Shown here in pieces: positions 25,321 through 34,437 of a DNA stretch of 49,657 nt (position 1 is the first letter of the stretch; each line of letters begins with the position of its first letter). A program made the position numbers and the translations under genes. Source of the DNA: Pseudomonadota bacterium. GTDB taxonomy: Bacteria > Myxococcota_A > Polyangia > Polyangiales > JAFGIB01. Under the pieces are notes generated by a model. It saw nothing but the letters and a program-made list of their open reading frames with translations, had not been told where the DNA came from and did no database searches. The stretch is from NCBI GenBank assembly GCA_017881185.1, contig JADGRE010000013.1, positions 1-49,657 on the forward strand. The letters are read 5' to 3'.

Positions 25321-26394
25321 CTAGCGCTTGACGGGCATGGTCAGCCAGTAATCGAGGTCGAGCACGACGCTGGGGTGGTAAGCCTGCGCACCGTCTTTCT
25401 CCACCCGCAGCGGGATGTTTTCCTTGGTGGGGTCTGCGTTCTTGACACCCACCAGGCGCACACGCAGCGCGCCCACGTCACTGCGGCCGGGCAGTGCGGC
25501 CTTGTCGAGGATCTCGCTGTACGCGTAGATCGTGTCGCCGGCGAAGGTCGGGTTGGCGTGTGCGCCGCCGTTCCACGCCAGGATTCCGAGCGCGTTCTCG
25601 AGGCCGTTGAACGAGAGCGCTCGCGCCACGCTGATGACGTGGCCGCCGTAGATGAGCCGCTTGCCGAAGCGCGTGGCTTTGGCCGCATGCCCATCGAAGT
25701 GCACTTTTGCCGTGTTTTGGTAGAGGCGCGTGGCGATCGCGTGCTCCGACTCTTCGATGGTCATGCCGTCGATGTGGTCGATGCGCTCGCCGCGCTCGTA
25801 GTCGTCGAAGAACGCGCGGCCGCCGGAGGGCCAGGGCTCGTAGCGCGAGAGATCGAGTGCCTTGGGCAGTGGCAGCTGCTCGGGCTTCACCTCCTTGGGC
25901 ACCTCGGGCTTGTCGTCGGCACCCGTGGGAGTGGCCGCGTCGCGCTTGTTGACCATCACCCAGCGGACGTACTGCAGCACGGTCTTTCCATGCTGATTGC
26001 TGCCGGTGGTCTTTACCCACACGATGCCGTTCTGACCGCTCTTGTTCTCCTTCTTGCCGAGCACCTCGGACACCGAGCGCAGCGTGTCGCCCGGATACAC
26101 CGGCGCGAGGAACTGCAGGTTGGCGTAGCCGAGGTTCGCCACGGCGTTCAGCGACACGTCGTTGACGGTCTTGCCGAAGACCATGTGGAACACCAAGAGG
26201 TCGTTGACGGTCTCGCGCTCGTAGCCGAGCGAGCGGGCGTACTCCGCCGAGCAGTGCAGCGGATAGCGATCGCCGTACAGCCCCACGTAGAGCGCGCAGT
26301 CGCCTTCGGTGATGGTGCGAGGCACCGCGTGCACCAGCGTGTCGCCGCGCCGAAAGTCTTCGAAGAAATTACCGGGGTTGGTCTTTGCTGCCAT
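25321..26394 (-). CDS. mch: Mesaconyl-CoA hydratase (beta-methylmalyl-CoA dehydratase)
   Basis: 357 residues with two MaoC-like hot-dog halves. Mch hydrates mesaconyl-CoA to beta-methylmalyl-CoA, the step right after Mcd in the ethylmalonyl-CoA pathway. The first half has GNFFEDFRRGDTLVHAVPRT, DCALYVGLYGDRYPLHCS, LVFHMVFGKTVNDVSLNAVA and PVYPGDTLRSVSEV. The second half has FDDYERGERIDHIDGMTI, the aspartate/histidine-containing VHFDGHAAKATRFG, LIYGGHVISVARALSFNG and FAGDTIYAYSEI. Length and motif order match characterised Mch proteins. Its separation from ecm-meaB by three unrelated genes is unusual but it stays within 3 kb. Confidence 0.9.
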   Translation of the reverse strand: MAAKTNPGNFFEDFRRGDTLVHAVPRTITEGDCALYVGLYGDRYPLHCSAEYARSLGYERETVNDLLVFHMVFGKTVNDVSLNAVANLGYANLQFLAPVYPGDTLRSVSEVLGKKENKSGQNGIVWVKTTGSNQHGKTVLQYVRWVMVNKRDAATPTGADDKPEVPKEVKPEQLPLPKALDLSRYEPWPSGGRAFFDDYERGERIDHIDGMTIEESEHAIATRLYQNTAKVHFDGHAAKATRFGKRLIYGGHVISVARALSFNGLENALGILAWNGGAHANPTFAGDTIYAYSEILDKAALPGRSDVGALRVRLVGVKNADPTKENIPLRVEKDGAQAYHPSVVLDLDYWLTMPVKR

Positions 26395-26490
26395 GGTCCG
26401 AGCTCTCCTGCCGACGCTGCACAGCCGCAGCTGCGCCGGCCGCCTCTTAGCAGAAACTCGCGGAGCCCAAAAGCCGGTGCATGCGCCGCG

Positions 26491-28962
26491 TCAGGGCGCG
26501 GCGGCGCTTTCGATGGTCGTCGCGTCGGGAGCGCGGTCGAGCAGGCGGTAGCAGTGGGCCAGGACGTGCAAGGCGGCGCGCTCGCCGGCGTTGTCGGACA
26601 GGCGCCGGCTCTTGGCCAACGCCGAGAGCGCCGCGCGCACGCCGTGGGCCGGATCGCCGCTCTCGACGTGGATCAGCGCCCAGCACAGGGCGTCGCGCGC
26701 CAGCACCGGGGCCGGGGCATCGGCGGCGGCTGCGCGCGAGAGCGTGAGCGAGGCCTGCTGCGCCTCGCCTCGGGCTAGCTGTGCGAGCGACAGGATGCGC
26801 TGCGCGGCCGCACGCCCGCAGCCGGCAGCCACGGCCGTGTCGAGCCAGCGTTCCACGCCCTCGAAGTCTTTCTGCAAGAGCGCCTGCACGGCCGAGTGAA
26901 TGGCGTCCTCGGCCATGCTGACGCGCCGCTGGCGTTGCGGTGCTTTGGCCTGCGCCTGCACGGCAGGGCTCTTCGCGCTGGAATCGCCGCTCGTGCTCGG
27001 GCCCCCCGCAGCCTCGATCGCCTTGGCGGCGCTGCTCGCGGCCTTGCGGATCTCGGGCGAGCCGTCGAGCTCGACCGCCGTGGCGAGCAGGCGCAGCGCC
27101 ACGCGCCCGAAGCCGCAGCTGGCCGCCGACTGCGCCGCCTCGATGAGCGCGCGAGCCGCGTCGGCCTCGAGCCCGCCCTCGGCCAAGTGATACGCGAGCT
27201 GTGCGCTGCCGAAGCCCGGCGCCTTCTGGCGCTCGCGCAGGATGTCTGCAACAAAACGATGTAGCTCCGCGGCGCGCGCCGGCGGCATGCTGTTGCGCAC
27301 CGCGTTGCGGATGATGGCATCCGCCGACCCGAGCGACAGGCCGTCGTCGACGAAGCCTTCGTCCATGAGCTGCTCGAGGCCGGCGCCCAGCGCAGCTCGA
27401 TCGACGCCGTCGCGGGCCAACACTTGCTCCAGGATTTCGCGCGAGACGTCGGGTGGCGCCACGCACAGCGCTTCGAGCACGCGGTAGGCGTCCGGCGGTA
27501 AGCCCAGCGCGCGTTCGGTGATGAGCGCTTCCACCGGCACGGCTGCGTTGCCCGCGCGCGGCACCGTGCGCCAGCCGAAGCTCCTGCCGCGCAGCACCAG
27601 ATCACCGGCGCTCACCAGCGTGCGTGCGGCTTCGAGCACACCGAGCGCGCTGTCGCCGCCGAGCAACGCCACGCGCTGCGCGACCTCGCTGCCCTCGTCG
27701 AGGCAGAGCATGGCCTCGGCGATGTGCCGGCGGTCGGTGCCCTTGAGCGTGGGGATCGACAGCTGGTGCACGTTGCCCGACAGCAGCGCGGCAGGCACGT
27801 GCCCATCGACGGGCAGCGTCATGAACAGCACGAAATCGAGCCCCGGCGTGCTCAGGGCCTCGGCCACGACACCCAGGGTCGCGGGGTCGACCTCCTGCAG
27901 CTGGTCGAGCACGATCCACGGGCGGCCCGCCGTCGAGCTGCTGCTCTTGAGCAGCTCGCACAGCGTCTCGACCATCTCGGCGCGCTGCACGCCCTGGCCG
28001 CGCAACAACACCTTGAGGCGTGCGCGCAGCGCTGCAGGCAAGCCGGCGCCATCGAGCTCGCTGTCTTCGGGCCACAGCCGTCGCAGGGCCAGCTCCAGGC
28101 CTCCCAGCGGCTGCAGCCCGCCAGCCTTGCGGCTGATGCGCAGCCGCAGCGAAGGTGCCGCCGCGAGCGCGAGCCGATCGATGAGGTCGAGCGGAGGCGA
28201 CGGAACCTGGCTGTGCACCACGATCCGCACCGGACCTGCTTGCGCGGCTGCCACGCGCAGGCTCTCGAACAGCGGCAACACGCTCGGTGCAATGGGCGCA
28301 GGCTTGAGCTGCGTGAGCGCACGGCGGCACTCCTGCTTGCGCGGATGGGTCGGGTCGAGCGCTTGCCCTCGTACAGCGCCGGCCGCGAGCTCACGACCGA
28401 ACAAGAAGGTCTCCGAGGCCGCTCGCAGCGCGGCTTCGTCGAGCACCACCTCGCCGGCGCGCGCCCGATTGGCCAGCACTTGGGCGCGGTCGATGGCTGC
28501 GCCCCGGTAGGTTGCGCTGCCGCCGCTGATCACCTCTTCGACGCCGCCGAGCGCGATGCCCACATCGACTTTCAGCGCGCCGTCCGAACGCGAGGCATCG
28601 TCGACCAGCGCGCGCGCCAGCTCCACGGCGTCGGTTAGCTCGATGGTGTCGAAGGCGCACACCACGGTCGAACCGATGCCGGCCAGCACGTGCCCGCCCG
28701 AGGCTCGCACCTTGGCGAGTGCCTTTTCCGCCCAGTCGATCGTCAGCGTTTCGGTGTCGTTTGCCTCGCCGCGCTCGGCGGCGTGCTGGGGCTCGTGCCG
28801 CTCCGAGCTGCCCATGCAGCGCTGCCACAGCACCACGCGTTCGGCACGTGTTCGCTGGATGTCGGCTGCGCCGGGCAAGTGACGGGACCTCGTGCTGGAA
28901 AACACCTGTGGCGCCGGCCACCGCAGAACCACAGCCGCAAAGCCGTGCGGGTTCGGGTACAT
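26491..28962 (-). CDS. Cyclase/ATPase/TPR-type signalling protein with degenerate catalytic sites
   Basis: Up to 823 residues. Residues about 40-220 follow a class III nucleotide cyclase outline: ERVVLWQ as the first strand, GSTVVCAFDTIELTDAVELA, VDVGIALGGVEEV, then GAAIDRAQVLANRARAGEVVLDE. The metal-binding aspartates expected after the first strand and in the GDG turn are absent. Next is a region shaped like an NTPase (VRIVVHSQVPSPP where a P-loop would be, IVLDQLQEVDP where Walker B would be), again without GKT/S. The C-terminus, about 600-823, is TPR-like helices. It is therefore probably a sensor or scaffold, not an enzyme. The start is uncertain: 28962 is the longest, and an ATG at 28815 would cut off the first cyclase strand. 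Divergent from the epimerase gene. Confidence 0.7.
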   Translation of the reverse strand: MYPNPHGFAAVVLRWPAPQVFSSTRSRHLPGAADIQRTRAERVVLWQRCMGSSERHEPQHAAERGEANDTETLTIDWAEKALAKVRASGGHVLAGIGSTVVCAFDTIELTDAVELARALVDDASRSDGALKVDVGIALGGVEEVISGGSATYRGAAIDRAQVLANRARAGEVVLDEAALRAASETFLFGRELAAGAVRGQALDPTHPRKQECRRALTQLKPAPIAPSVLPLFESLRVAAAQAGPVRIVVHSQVPSPPLDLIDRLALAAAPSLRLRISRKAGGLQPLGGLELALRRLWPEDSELDGAGLPAALRARLKVLLRGQGVQRAEMVETLCELLKSSSSTAGRPWIVLDQLQEVDPATLGVVAEALSTPGLDFVLFMTLPVDGHVPAALLSGNVHQLSIPTLKGTDRRHIAEAMLCLDEGSEVAQRVALLGGDSALGVLEAARTLVSAGDLVLRGRSFGWRTVPRAGNAAVPVEALITERALGLPPDAYRVLEALCVAPPDVSREILEQVLARDGVDRAALGAGLEQLMDEGFVDDGLSLGSADAIIRNAVRNSMPPARAAELHRFVADILRERQKAPGFGSAQLAYHLAEGGLEADAARALIEAAQSAASCGFGRVALRLLATAVELDGSPEIRKAASSAAKAIEAAGGPSTSGDSSAKSPAVQAQAKAPQRQRRVSMAEDAIHSAVQALLQKDFEGVERWLDTAVAAGCGRAAAQRILSLAQLARGEAQQASLTLSRAAAADAPAPVLARDALCWALIHVESGDPAHGVRAALSALAKSRRLSDNAGERAALHVLAHCYRLLDRAPDATTIESAAAP

Positions 28963-29067
28963 TCAGGGTTCCACGCTTCGTTCGTGCTTGTAAAGCGCGC
29001 CGTGTGGGCGGCCCAGGCTTGCTTTTATGGCCGGCGCGGGCCCCGGTCGAGTTACTCTGCGGCAGTC

Positions 29068-30033
29068 ATGATCGACGGTTCCAGCATTCTGATCACCGGC
29101 GGTGCCGGCTTCATTGGCACGGCCCTGACACGGCGCCTGATCGACCGCAATCGCATCCGGGTGTTCGACAGCCTGCGCCGCAACGCGCTCAAGGCCGCCG
29201 GCCTCGACAAGCATCCCAACTTGGAGCTGGTGGTCGGCGACGTGCGCGACGAGGCCGCCGTGCGCAAGGCCATGGCGGGCGTCGACTTCGTGGTCCACAT
29301 GGCGTCCATCGCCGGTGTCGACACGGTCATGAAGAACCCGGTCACCACCATGGAAGTCTCGCTGCTGGGCACGCAGCACGCGCTCAAGGCCGCACGCGAC
29401 GAAGGCAGCATCAAGCGCTTCATCGATTTCTCCACGAGCGAAGTCTTCGGCACCTACGCGTTTCGCGTGCGCGAAGCCGACGTCACCAGCCTCGGAGCCG
29501 TCGGCGAAGCCCGCTGGACTTACGCCGTGAGCAAGCTCGCCACCGAGCACCTCGCGCACAACTACTGGAAGCAGTACGGCTTGCCCAGCTGCTCCATCCG
29601 TCCGTTCAATATCTACGGCCCGGGTCAGGTCGGGGAGGGCGCCATCCACGCCTTCGTCACGCGCGCCCTGCGCAACGAGCCGCTGCTCATCCACAACGAA
29701 GGCGATCAGATTCGCGCCTGGTGCTACATCGACGACATCATCGACGCGGTCGAGCTCGCGCTCACGCGCCACGAAGCCGTGGGCGAGGCCTGGAACATCG
29801 GCAACCCGCGCAGCACCGTTACCATCTACCACCTGGCCAAGATGATCATCGCCGCCGCCGGCAGCAGCTCGGAGATTCGCTTCGTGCGCTGGGACTTCGC
29901 CGACGTCGAGCTACGCGTCCCCGACGTGCGCAAGGCCGAAGACCGCCTGGGCTTCCGGGCCAAGGTCGATCTGGATGTGGGTCTGGAGCGTACCGTCGAG
30001 TGGTATCGGCGCAGCCTGGCGGCATCTACCTGA
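29068..30033 (+). CDS. NAD-dependent sugar-nucleotide epimerase/dehydratase
   Basis: 321 residues of the extended short-chain dehydrogenase family. ILITGGAGFIG (8-17) binds NAD. DFSTSEVFG supplies the catalytic Ser/Thr, and WTYAVSKLATEH gives the Tyr-x-x-x-Lys pair. SIRPFNIYGPGQ and WCYIDDIIDAV are typical of UDP- or dTDP-sugar enzymes, with EAWNIGNP near the C-terminus. Likely substrate is a UDP-sugar (UDP-glucuronate decarboxylase, UDP-galactose or UDP-glucuronate epimerase); the motifs do not decide among them. The ATG at 29068 begins the Rossmann fold; longer in-frame upstream sequence overlaps the divergent gene and is rejected. No glycosyltransferase is nearby, so pathway context is lacking. 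Confidence 0.88.
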   Translation: MIDGSSILITGGAGFIGTALTRRLIDRNRIRVFDSLRRNALKAAGLDKHPNLELVVGDVRDEAAVRKAMAGVDFVVHMASIAGVDTVMKNPVTTMEVSLLGTQHALKAARDEGSIKRFIDFSTSEVFGTYAFRVREADVTSLGAVGEARWTYAVSKLATEHLAHNYWKQYGLPSCSIRPFNIYGPGQVGEGAIHAFVTRALRNEPLLIHNEGDQIRAWCYIDDIIDAVELALTRHEAVGEAWNIGNPRSTVTIYHLAKMIIAAAGSSSEIRFVRWDFADVELRVPDVRKAEDRLGFRAKVDLDVGLERTVEWYRRSLAAST

Positions 30034-30073
30034 GCGGATCGCCGTGAGTGCTTCCGCGCACGACGGTGTATAG

Positions 30074-31189
30074 TTGACCCAGTTGGCCCAAGAACCTCAA
30101 AACGTCATCGATCTCGCCGAGATCCGCTCGGACGGCTGGTTCGAGCAGCTGGCCCAGGAGATCCCCGAGTTCGAGCAACTGTGTCAGGTGCTCGGTACGC
30201 GCTTCGTCGCGTTCTCCTTCGTGGCCGGCGTGCGCATCACCTCCATCGCCTACGACCCGCACTCGCCCGAGTCTTCGCTGGTCGACTTCGCGCTGGGCGA
30301 GAGCGAAGACGTCGAGCGACTCACGCTCAGCGATTTTCGCGAGCGCCTCGGCTCCGCACTCGTTGCGGCCGACGCCGAGCCCATGACCTTGCCGCCCCAA
30401 GCGAGCGCCGAAGACATCCGCTCGTGCATCGGTCGACGCCACTTGCTGCTTGCACCGGTATTCGGCATTCGCCTGGCCAGTCTGCACAACACCCCCACCG
30501 GGCCTATGATCGAGGTCGACCTCGGCCACGTGCGCGAAGAGATCTCGATCCAGGGTCTGCGCGACATCCTCGACAACGCCGTGCGTTCCGAGGTCTCGCG
30601 CGCGCGGCCCGCCGCGCCATTCTCCATCGACTTCAAGAAGATCCCGCAGGCCGAAGAAGCCAACAAGCGCGCTGACTACGCCGAGACCATCGCGATCTTG
30701 GGCGCATGGCCTGGTCCCTTGTCGATGTTCCTGCGCACGCCGCAGGGCCAGGCGCTCGGCATCGCGGAGCGCAGCAAGCTCGTGAAGGCGCTGGGCTTGC
30801 TCGGTGACGCGTACCTCAAGCGTCAACAGACCGACTGGGCCGAAGACGTGCTGCGCCTGGGTATCCAGTTCGGACAAGAGCTCGAGGCGTCGGGCCCACT
30901 GTTCGGCCTCTTGGGTCTGGCGCGCGTGCAGACCGAGCGCCACGGCGAAGCCATCGGTCTCTTGCGGCGCGCGCTCACGCTCGGCGGGGATCGGGCTGCG
31001 CTGCTGTTGGATCTCGCGCGCTGCTTCAACGCACGCGATCGCAACGTGGCTGCTCTGGCGTGCCTGCACGACGCTGCGGCTGCCGGCGCCTCGCCCGGGA
31101 TGATGAGCGAGCTACGCCAACAAGTAGAATCCGCCCTAGGGCCCGCGTACCAACGCTACCAAGAAGCGATGGCGAAGCCGCCGAGCTGA
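30074..31189 (+). CDS. Conserved-looking hypothetical protein with C-terminal TPR helices, UUG start
   Basis: 371 residues, unrecognised. The N-terminal 200 residues look globular ([39 protein letters not shown]) without a known catalytic motif. From about 235, helices of TPR type appear ([24 protein letters not shown], then [23 protein letters not shown]). No signal peptide or membrane span, so cytoplasmic. An in-frame TAG sits immediately before the TTG at 30074 and no ATG or GTG occurs until well inside the protein, so TTG (30074 or 30083) is the likely start. It follows the epimerase by 40 bases and may share its transcript. Confidence 0.7.
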   Translation: MTQLAQEPQNVIDLAEIRSDGWFEQLAQEIPEFEQLCQVLGTRFVAFSFVAGVRITSIAYDPHSPESSLVDFALGESEDVERLTLSDFRERLGSALVAADAEPMTLPPQASAEDIRSCIGRRHLLLAPVFGIRLASLHNTPTGPMIEVDLGHVREEISIQGLRDILDNAVRSEVSRARPAAPFSIDFKKIPQAEEANKRADYAETIAILGAWPGPLSMFLRTPQGQALGIAERSKLVKALGLLGDAYLKRQQTDWAEDVLRLGIQFGQELEASGPLFGLLGLARVQTERHGEAIGLLRRALTLGGDRAALLLDLARCFNARDRNVAALACLHDAAAAGASPGMMSELRQQVESALGPAYQRYQEAMAKPPS

Positions 31190-31222
31190 GCGCGGCAGCA
31201 TTCATCGCGAGCTGCCGGGCGC

Positions 31223-31338
31223 TTGGGGTCGGCAGGTCGCTCTCGGGCTCGCGAGAGTGTCCTCGGCACTACCGCCGCGGCTTCGCAAGCAGCGCATCGC
31301 GCCTGCGAAACGAGCCCGGGAGCGACCTGCCCACCCAA
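31223..31338. repeat. Long near-perfect inverted repeat upstream of glpK
   Basis: A 21-base arm at 31231-31251 is complementary to 31311-31331 at 20 of 21 positions; the odd pair is T:G, a wobble in RNA. Pairing continues outward with a few interruptions (TTGGGG-type against ACCCAA). The 59-base loop holds a second hairpin: TTCGCA (31282-31287) with TGCGAA (31304-31309), and inside it GCGC-atc-GCGC. It lies in the 281-base gap before glpK, where I see no gene and no clear promoter. Candidate structured leader, small RNA or miniature inverted-repeat element. Confidence 0.75.
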
Positions 31339-31470
31339 CACGCCCCGCTAGGTTGCGATTGTGCCCCCGAGTCACCGTCCGCCAAGATCCCCCACCTGTG
31401 CTGCGGCTCTTGCCCCTGGAATTACGCCGCTTTACACTGCAAGATCCGATACGTAGCTTGGGATTTCGCC

Positions 31471-32976
31471 ATGGTTGCCCATCTTCTCGCCATCGACCAA
31501 GGCACGACCGGCTCGACCGTGGTCGTGGTCACCGGCGACGGCAGCGTGCGTGCACGCGCGGGCCGCGAGTTCCGCCAGCACTTCCCGCAACCGGGGCTCG
31601 TCGAGCACGACGTCGAGGAGATCTGGGCCAGCGTGACCGATGCGTTGGCTGAAGCGCTGCGCCAGGCGGGCGTACGCGCCGAAGACTGCGCGGGCATAGG
31701 CGTCACCAACCAGCGCGAGACCACCGTGCTCTGGGAGCGCGCCACGGGTCGCGCGCTGCATCGCGCCATCGTGTGGCAAGACCGGCGCACGGCCGCGCGC
31801 TGCGCCGAGCTCAAGCAGCAGGGGCTCGAGCCGCTGTTCAAGCAGCGCACGGGTCTGGTGCTCGATCCGTACTTCAGCGGCACCAAGCTGCAGTGGCTGC
31901 TCGACAACGTCGATGGCGGGCGCGCGCGGGCACGCGCAGAGGCCGGTGAGCTGGCGTTCGGCACCATCGACAGCTTCCTGGTGAACCGGCTGAGCGCGCG
32001 TCAGCTGCACATCACCGACGTCACCAACGCTTCGCGTACGCTGATGTTCGACATCCACCGCGGCGTCTGGGACGAGCAGCTCTTGCAGCACTTGCGCGTG
32101 CCGGCAGCGCTGTTGCCGCAGGTGCGCTCGTGCTCCGAGGTCTACGGGCGCACGCAGGGTGTCGCGGGCCTGGCCGATGGCATTCCCATCGCCGGCATCG
32201 CGGGCGATCAACAAGCCGCGCTCTTCGGGCAGACCTGCTTTGCCGTGGGTGAGGCCAAGTGCACCTACGGCACCGGCGCATTCCTGCTCATGAACACGGG
32301 CGAGCGCGCAATGGCTTCCAAGAACGGCCTGCTCACCACCATCGCCTGGCGCATCGGTGATAGCACCGTATATGCGCTCGAAGGCTCGTCCTTCGTCGCG
32401 GGCAGCGCGGTGCAGTGGCTGCGCGATCAACTCGGCATTATCAAGAGCGCGGCCGAGATCGAAGCGCTGGCTCGCAGCGTGAGCGATTCCGGTGGCGTGA
32501 CCTTCGTGCCTGCGCTCACGGGTCTGGGCGCGCCGTACTGGGACGCCGAGGCACGCGGGCTCATCACCGGCATCACCCGCGGTAGCTCTGCAGCACACTT
32601 GGCGCGCGCCACGCTCGAAGGCATCGCGCTGCAGATCGCCGATTTGGTGACTGCAATGGCCGCCGATGCCGGCCAGCCGCTGTCGCGCTTGCGCGTGGAT
32701 GGCGGTGCCTGTCAGAACGACCTGCTCATGCAATTCCAGACCGACATTTTGGATACGCCGATCGACCGGCCGACTTGCATCGAGACCACCGCGCTTGGCG
32801 CCGCGTATCTCGCGGGTCTCGCGACCGGCGTGTTTCCAGACACCGCGGCCATCGCACGGGTTCACAAGCTCGACAAGACCTACAGCCCACAGCTGCCCGC
32901 AGCGCAGCGGCAGGCACACCTCGCGCGCTGGCGCGATGCGGTGTCGCGTACACGTTCGAACCTGGGAGGACCATGA
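31471..32976 (+). CDS. glpK: Glycerol kinase
   Basis: 501 residues, the usual length. GlpK phosphorylates glycerol to sn-glycerol 3-phosphate with ATP in the cytoplasm. The FGGY fold shows [13 protein letters not shown] at the N-terminus (phosphate-1), [39 protein letters not shown] (the family signature region), [29 protein letters not shown] and [34 protein letters not shown] (residues about 410-430) is the C-terminal FGGY signature. The ATG at 31471 fits the family start [12 protein letters not shown]. No glpF or glpD is adjacent. The stop overlaps the next gene as ATGA, so glpK heads a longer transcript of unrelated genes. Confidence 0.96.
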   Translation: MVAHLLAIDQGTTGSTVVVVTGDGSVRARAGREFRQHFPQPGLVEHDVEEIWASVTDALAEALRQAGVRAEDCAGIGVTNQRETTVLWERATGRALHRAIVWQDRRTAARCAELKQQGLEPLFKQRTGLVLDPYFSGTKLQWLLDNVDGGRARARAEAGELAFGTIDSFLVNRLSARQLHITDVTNASRTLMFDIHRGVWDEQLLQHLRVPAALLPQVRSCSEVYGRTQGVAGLADGIPIAGIAGDQQAALFGQTCFAVGEAKCTYGTGAFLLMNTGERAMASKNGLLTTIAWRIGDSTVYALEGSSFVAGSAVQWLRDQLGIIKSAAEIEALARSVSDSGGVTFVPALTGLGAPYWDAEARGLITGITRGSSAAHLARATLEGIALQIADLVTAMAADAGQPLSRLRVDGGACQNDLLMQFQTDILDTPIDRPTCIETTALGAAYLAGLATGVFPDTAAIARVHKLDKTYSPQLPAAQRQAHLARWRDAVSRTRSNLGGP

Positions 32977-33698
32977 GCACCGACGCAGACGAGCCCAAGA
33001 CCGCTTTGCGCAAGGTGCCGGTGGCCTGGGAGGCGCTGGAGGACGCGTTCGAGAACAACGCGCCCGAGGTGCACAGCTACCTCAACGCCGAGAGCGGCGA
33101 CGTCATCCGCATCGTCGATGGCGTGGCCGAGCCCAGCATGCACGCGCGCATTGCCGGCGATCCGGGCTACCTGCTCGTGGATCCCGTGTCGTCGCGCGAG
33201 CAATACCGCTGGATGGAGCGCTACATCGGCACCGTCGAAGAGCCCGAGCTGCATCAGAAGTTGATGGCCTCGATCGACGGCAAGGGCGCGTTCCGGCGCT
33301 TCAAAGACGTACTGATGGCCTATGCGGTCGATCGCGAACGTTGGTTCACCTTCCGCTCCGAGCGGTTGCGGGGCGCGATGCAGACCTGGCTCGAGACCCA
33401 CGGCATCGAGGTCGTCCCGCGCGAGCAGTGGGAAGTGCCGAGCGCGGAGCAAGTGAAAGAAGCGGTGGAGCGCGAAGACAAGGCGCGTCCGGCACGCAAG
33501 ACGCGCGCTGTGCACGCCGATGAGTCGCGCGCGCGGCTGCGCGAGCTGTGCGAGCTCTTGCCCGTGCGCGAGCTCGACATGGCGGTGGAGTTTCTGGAGT
33601 TTCTGCGCGAGCGACGACCGATGCCGCGCGCCAAGGCCAAGACCGCGGAGAGGCCCGCCGGCGATGACGACCCTAAAGACCCGAGCAGCGAGCCGTAG
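32973..33698 (+). CDS. UPF0158 family protein
   Basis: 241 residues. The core [20 protein letters not shown], then [15 protein letters not shown] and [20 protein letters not shown], matches the uncharacterised UPF0158 family. A basic Ala/Lys-rich tail with a second helix ([22 protein letters not shown]) is appended. Cytoplasmic, no catalytic motif known; the function of the family is not established to my knowledge. It starts within the glpK stop (ATGA), with GGGAGGA a few bases upstream, and overlaps the next gene by 35 bases, so all three are translated from one mRNA. Confidence 0.8.
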   Translation: MSTDADEPKTALRKVPVAWEALEDAFENNAPEVHSYLNAESGDVIRIVDGVAEPSMHARIAGDPGYLLVDPVSSREQYRWMERYIGTVEEPELHQKLMASIDGKGAFRRFKDVLMAYAVDRERWFTFRSERLRGAMQTWLETHGIEVVPREQWEVPSAEQVKEAVEREDKARPARKTRAVHADESRARLRELCELLPVRELDMAVEFLEFLRERRPMPRAKAKTAERPAGDDDPKDPSSEP

Positions 33699-34437
33699 CC
33701 GTAGCGGCCGCGTACTGCGCTGGCTCGGCGCGTGCGCCAGCTTGTGTGCCGCCGTGTGTGCCGCCGTGTGTGCCGCCGTGTGTGCCGGCGGCGCGCAGCT
33801 CGCGCGCGCCGACGCCACCGTCGCCGAGGTGGTGCGCGTCGATGGTGTTGCGGTGTTGGTCGGTGGCACGAGGCCCAGCGAGGGTGTCGACGTGATCTTG
33901 CGCTCGGACGTGGAGCTACGCGCGCGGCTCGCTCTGCTGGCCGATGACCCCGAGCGCGCGCTGCGGGCGCAGCTGCCGGCGGCGCTGTTGTCGGCCACGC
34001 TCTCCGAGCTCATCGGCGAGGCGCTGATCGCGCGCGAAGCCGAGCGCGTGCAGATCACGTCGCCCAGCGCAGCCGACGTGCAACGCGAGAAGCAGCGGTT
34101 GATCGTGGGCGCACACGGCATGGGCAACGTGGAGGCGCTGCTTTCGCACCTGGGCGCCGCACAGCTCGAGCTCGACGTGGTCGCCAAGCGGCGCGCCGTG
34201 GCAGCTGCGTTTCTCAGCGCCAACCTCGAGGGCGCAATGCTCGTGACCGACAACGAAGTCGAGCAGCGCTACCAGGCCGACCAAGCCTCGTTCGCCGGGC
34301 TCGACCCCGCGCGTGCGCGCGACTTGATCCGCGCCAGCTTGCGCAGTGAAGCCCTGAACCGGAACATCGAGCGCTGGGTGCGCGTGCTGCAAGCCCGCAC
34401 GCCGGTGCGCGTGCTTGCGAGCTACGGCGAGTCGTGA
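33664..34437 (+). CDS. Exported SurA N-terminal-like protein without a PPIase domain
   Basis: 257 residues from the ATG at 33664, inside the end of the UPF0158 gene. An arginine-rich start is followed by a signal peptide hydrophobic core built from a 12-base repeat (LCAAVCAAVCAAVCAGG), with cleavage expected after QLARA. The mature part, VVRVDGVAVLVGG then a long helical region (LSELIGEALIAREAERVQI, VTDNEVEQRYQ), resembles the helical N-terminal chaperone domain of SurA/parvulin proteins. The rotamase domain is absent. Likely a periplasmic chaperone-like protein (inference). Its stop overlaps rimI as GTGA. Confidence 0.65.
   Translation: MTTLKTRAASRSRSGRVLRWLGACASLCAAVCAAVCAAVCAGGAQLARADATVAEVVRVDGVAVLVGGTRPSEGVDVILRSDVELRARLALLADDPERALRAQLPAALLSATLSELIGEALIAREAERVQITSPSAADVQREKQRLIVGAHGMGNVEALLSHLGAAQLELDVVAKRRAVAAAFLSANLEGAMLVTDNEVEQRYQADQASFAGLDPARARDLIRASLRSEALNRNIERWVRVLQARTPVRVLASYGES
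33745..33787 (+). repeat. 12-base minisatellite inside a signal peptide
   Basis: Three perfect copies of TGTGCCGCCGTG (33745-33756, 33757-33768, 33769-33780) and a 7-base partial copy encode the repeated Cys-Ala-Ala-Val of the signal peptide core. Each gain or loss changes the core by four residues without a frameshift. Confidence 0.9.

Noticed and set aside
28690-29067. In-frame upstream extension of the epimerase
   Set aside because: It overlaps the divergent gene and has no fold character; the Rossmann motif begins just after the ATG at 29068.
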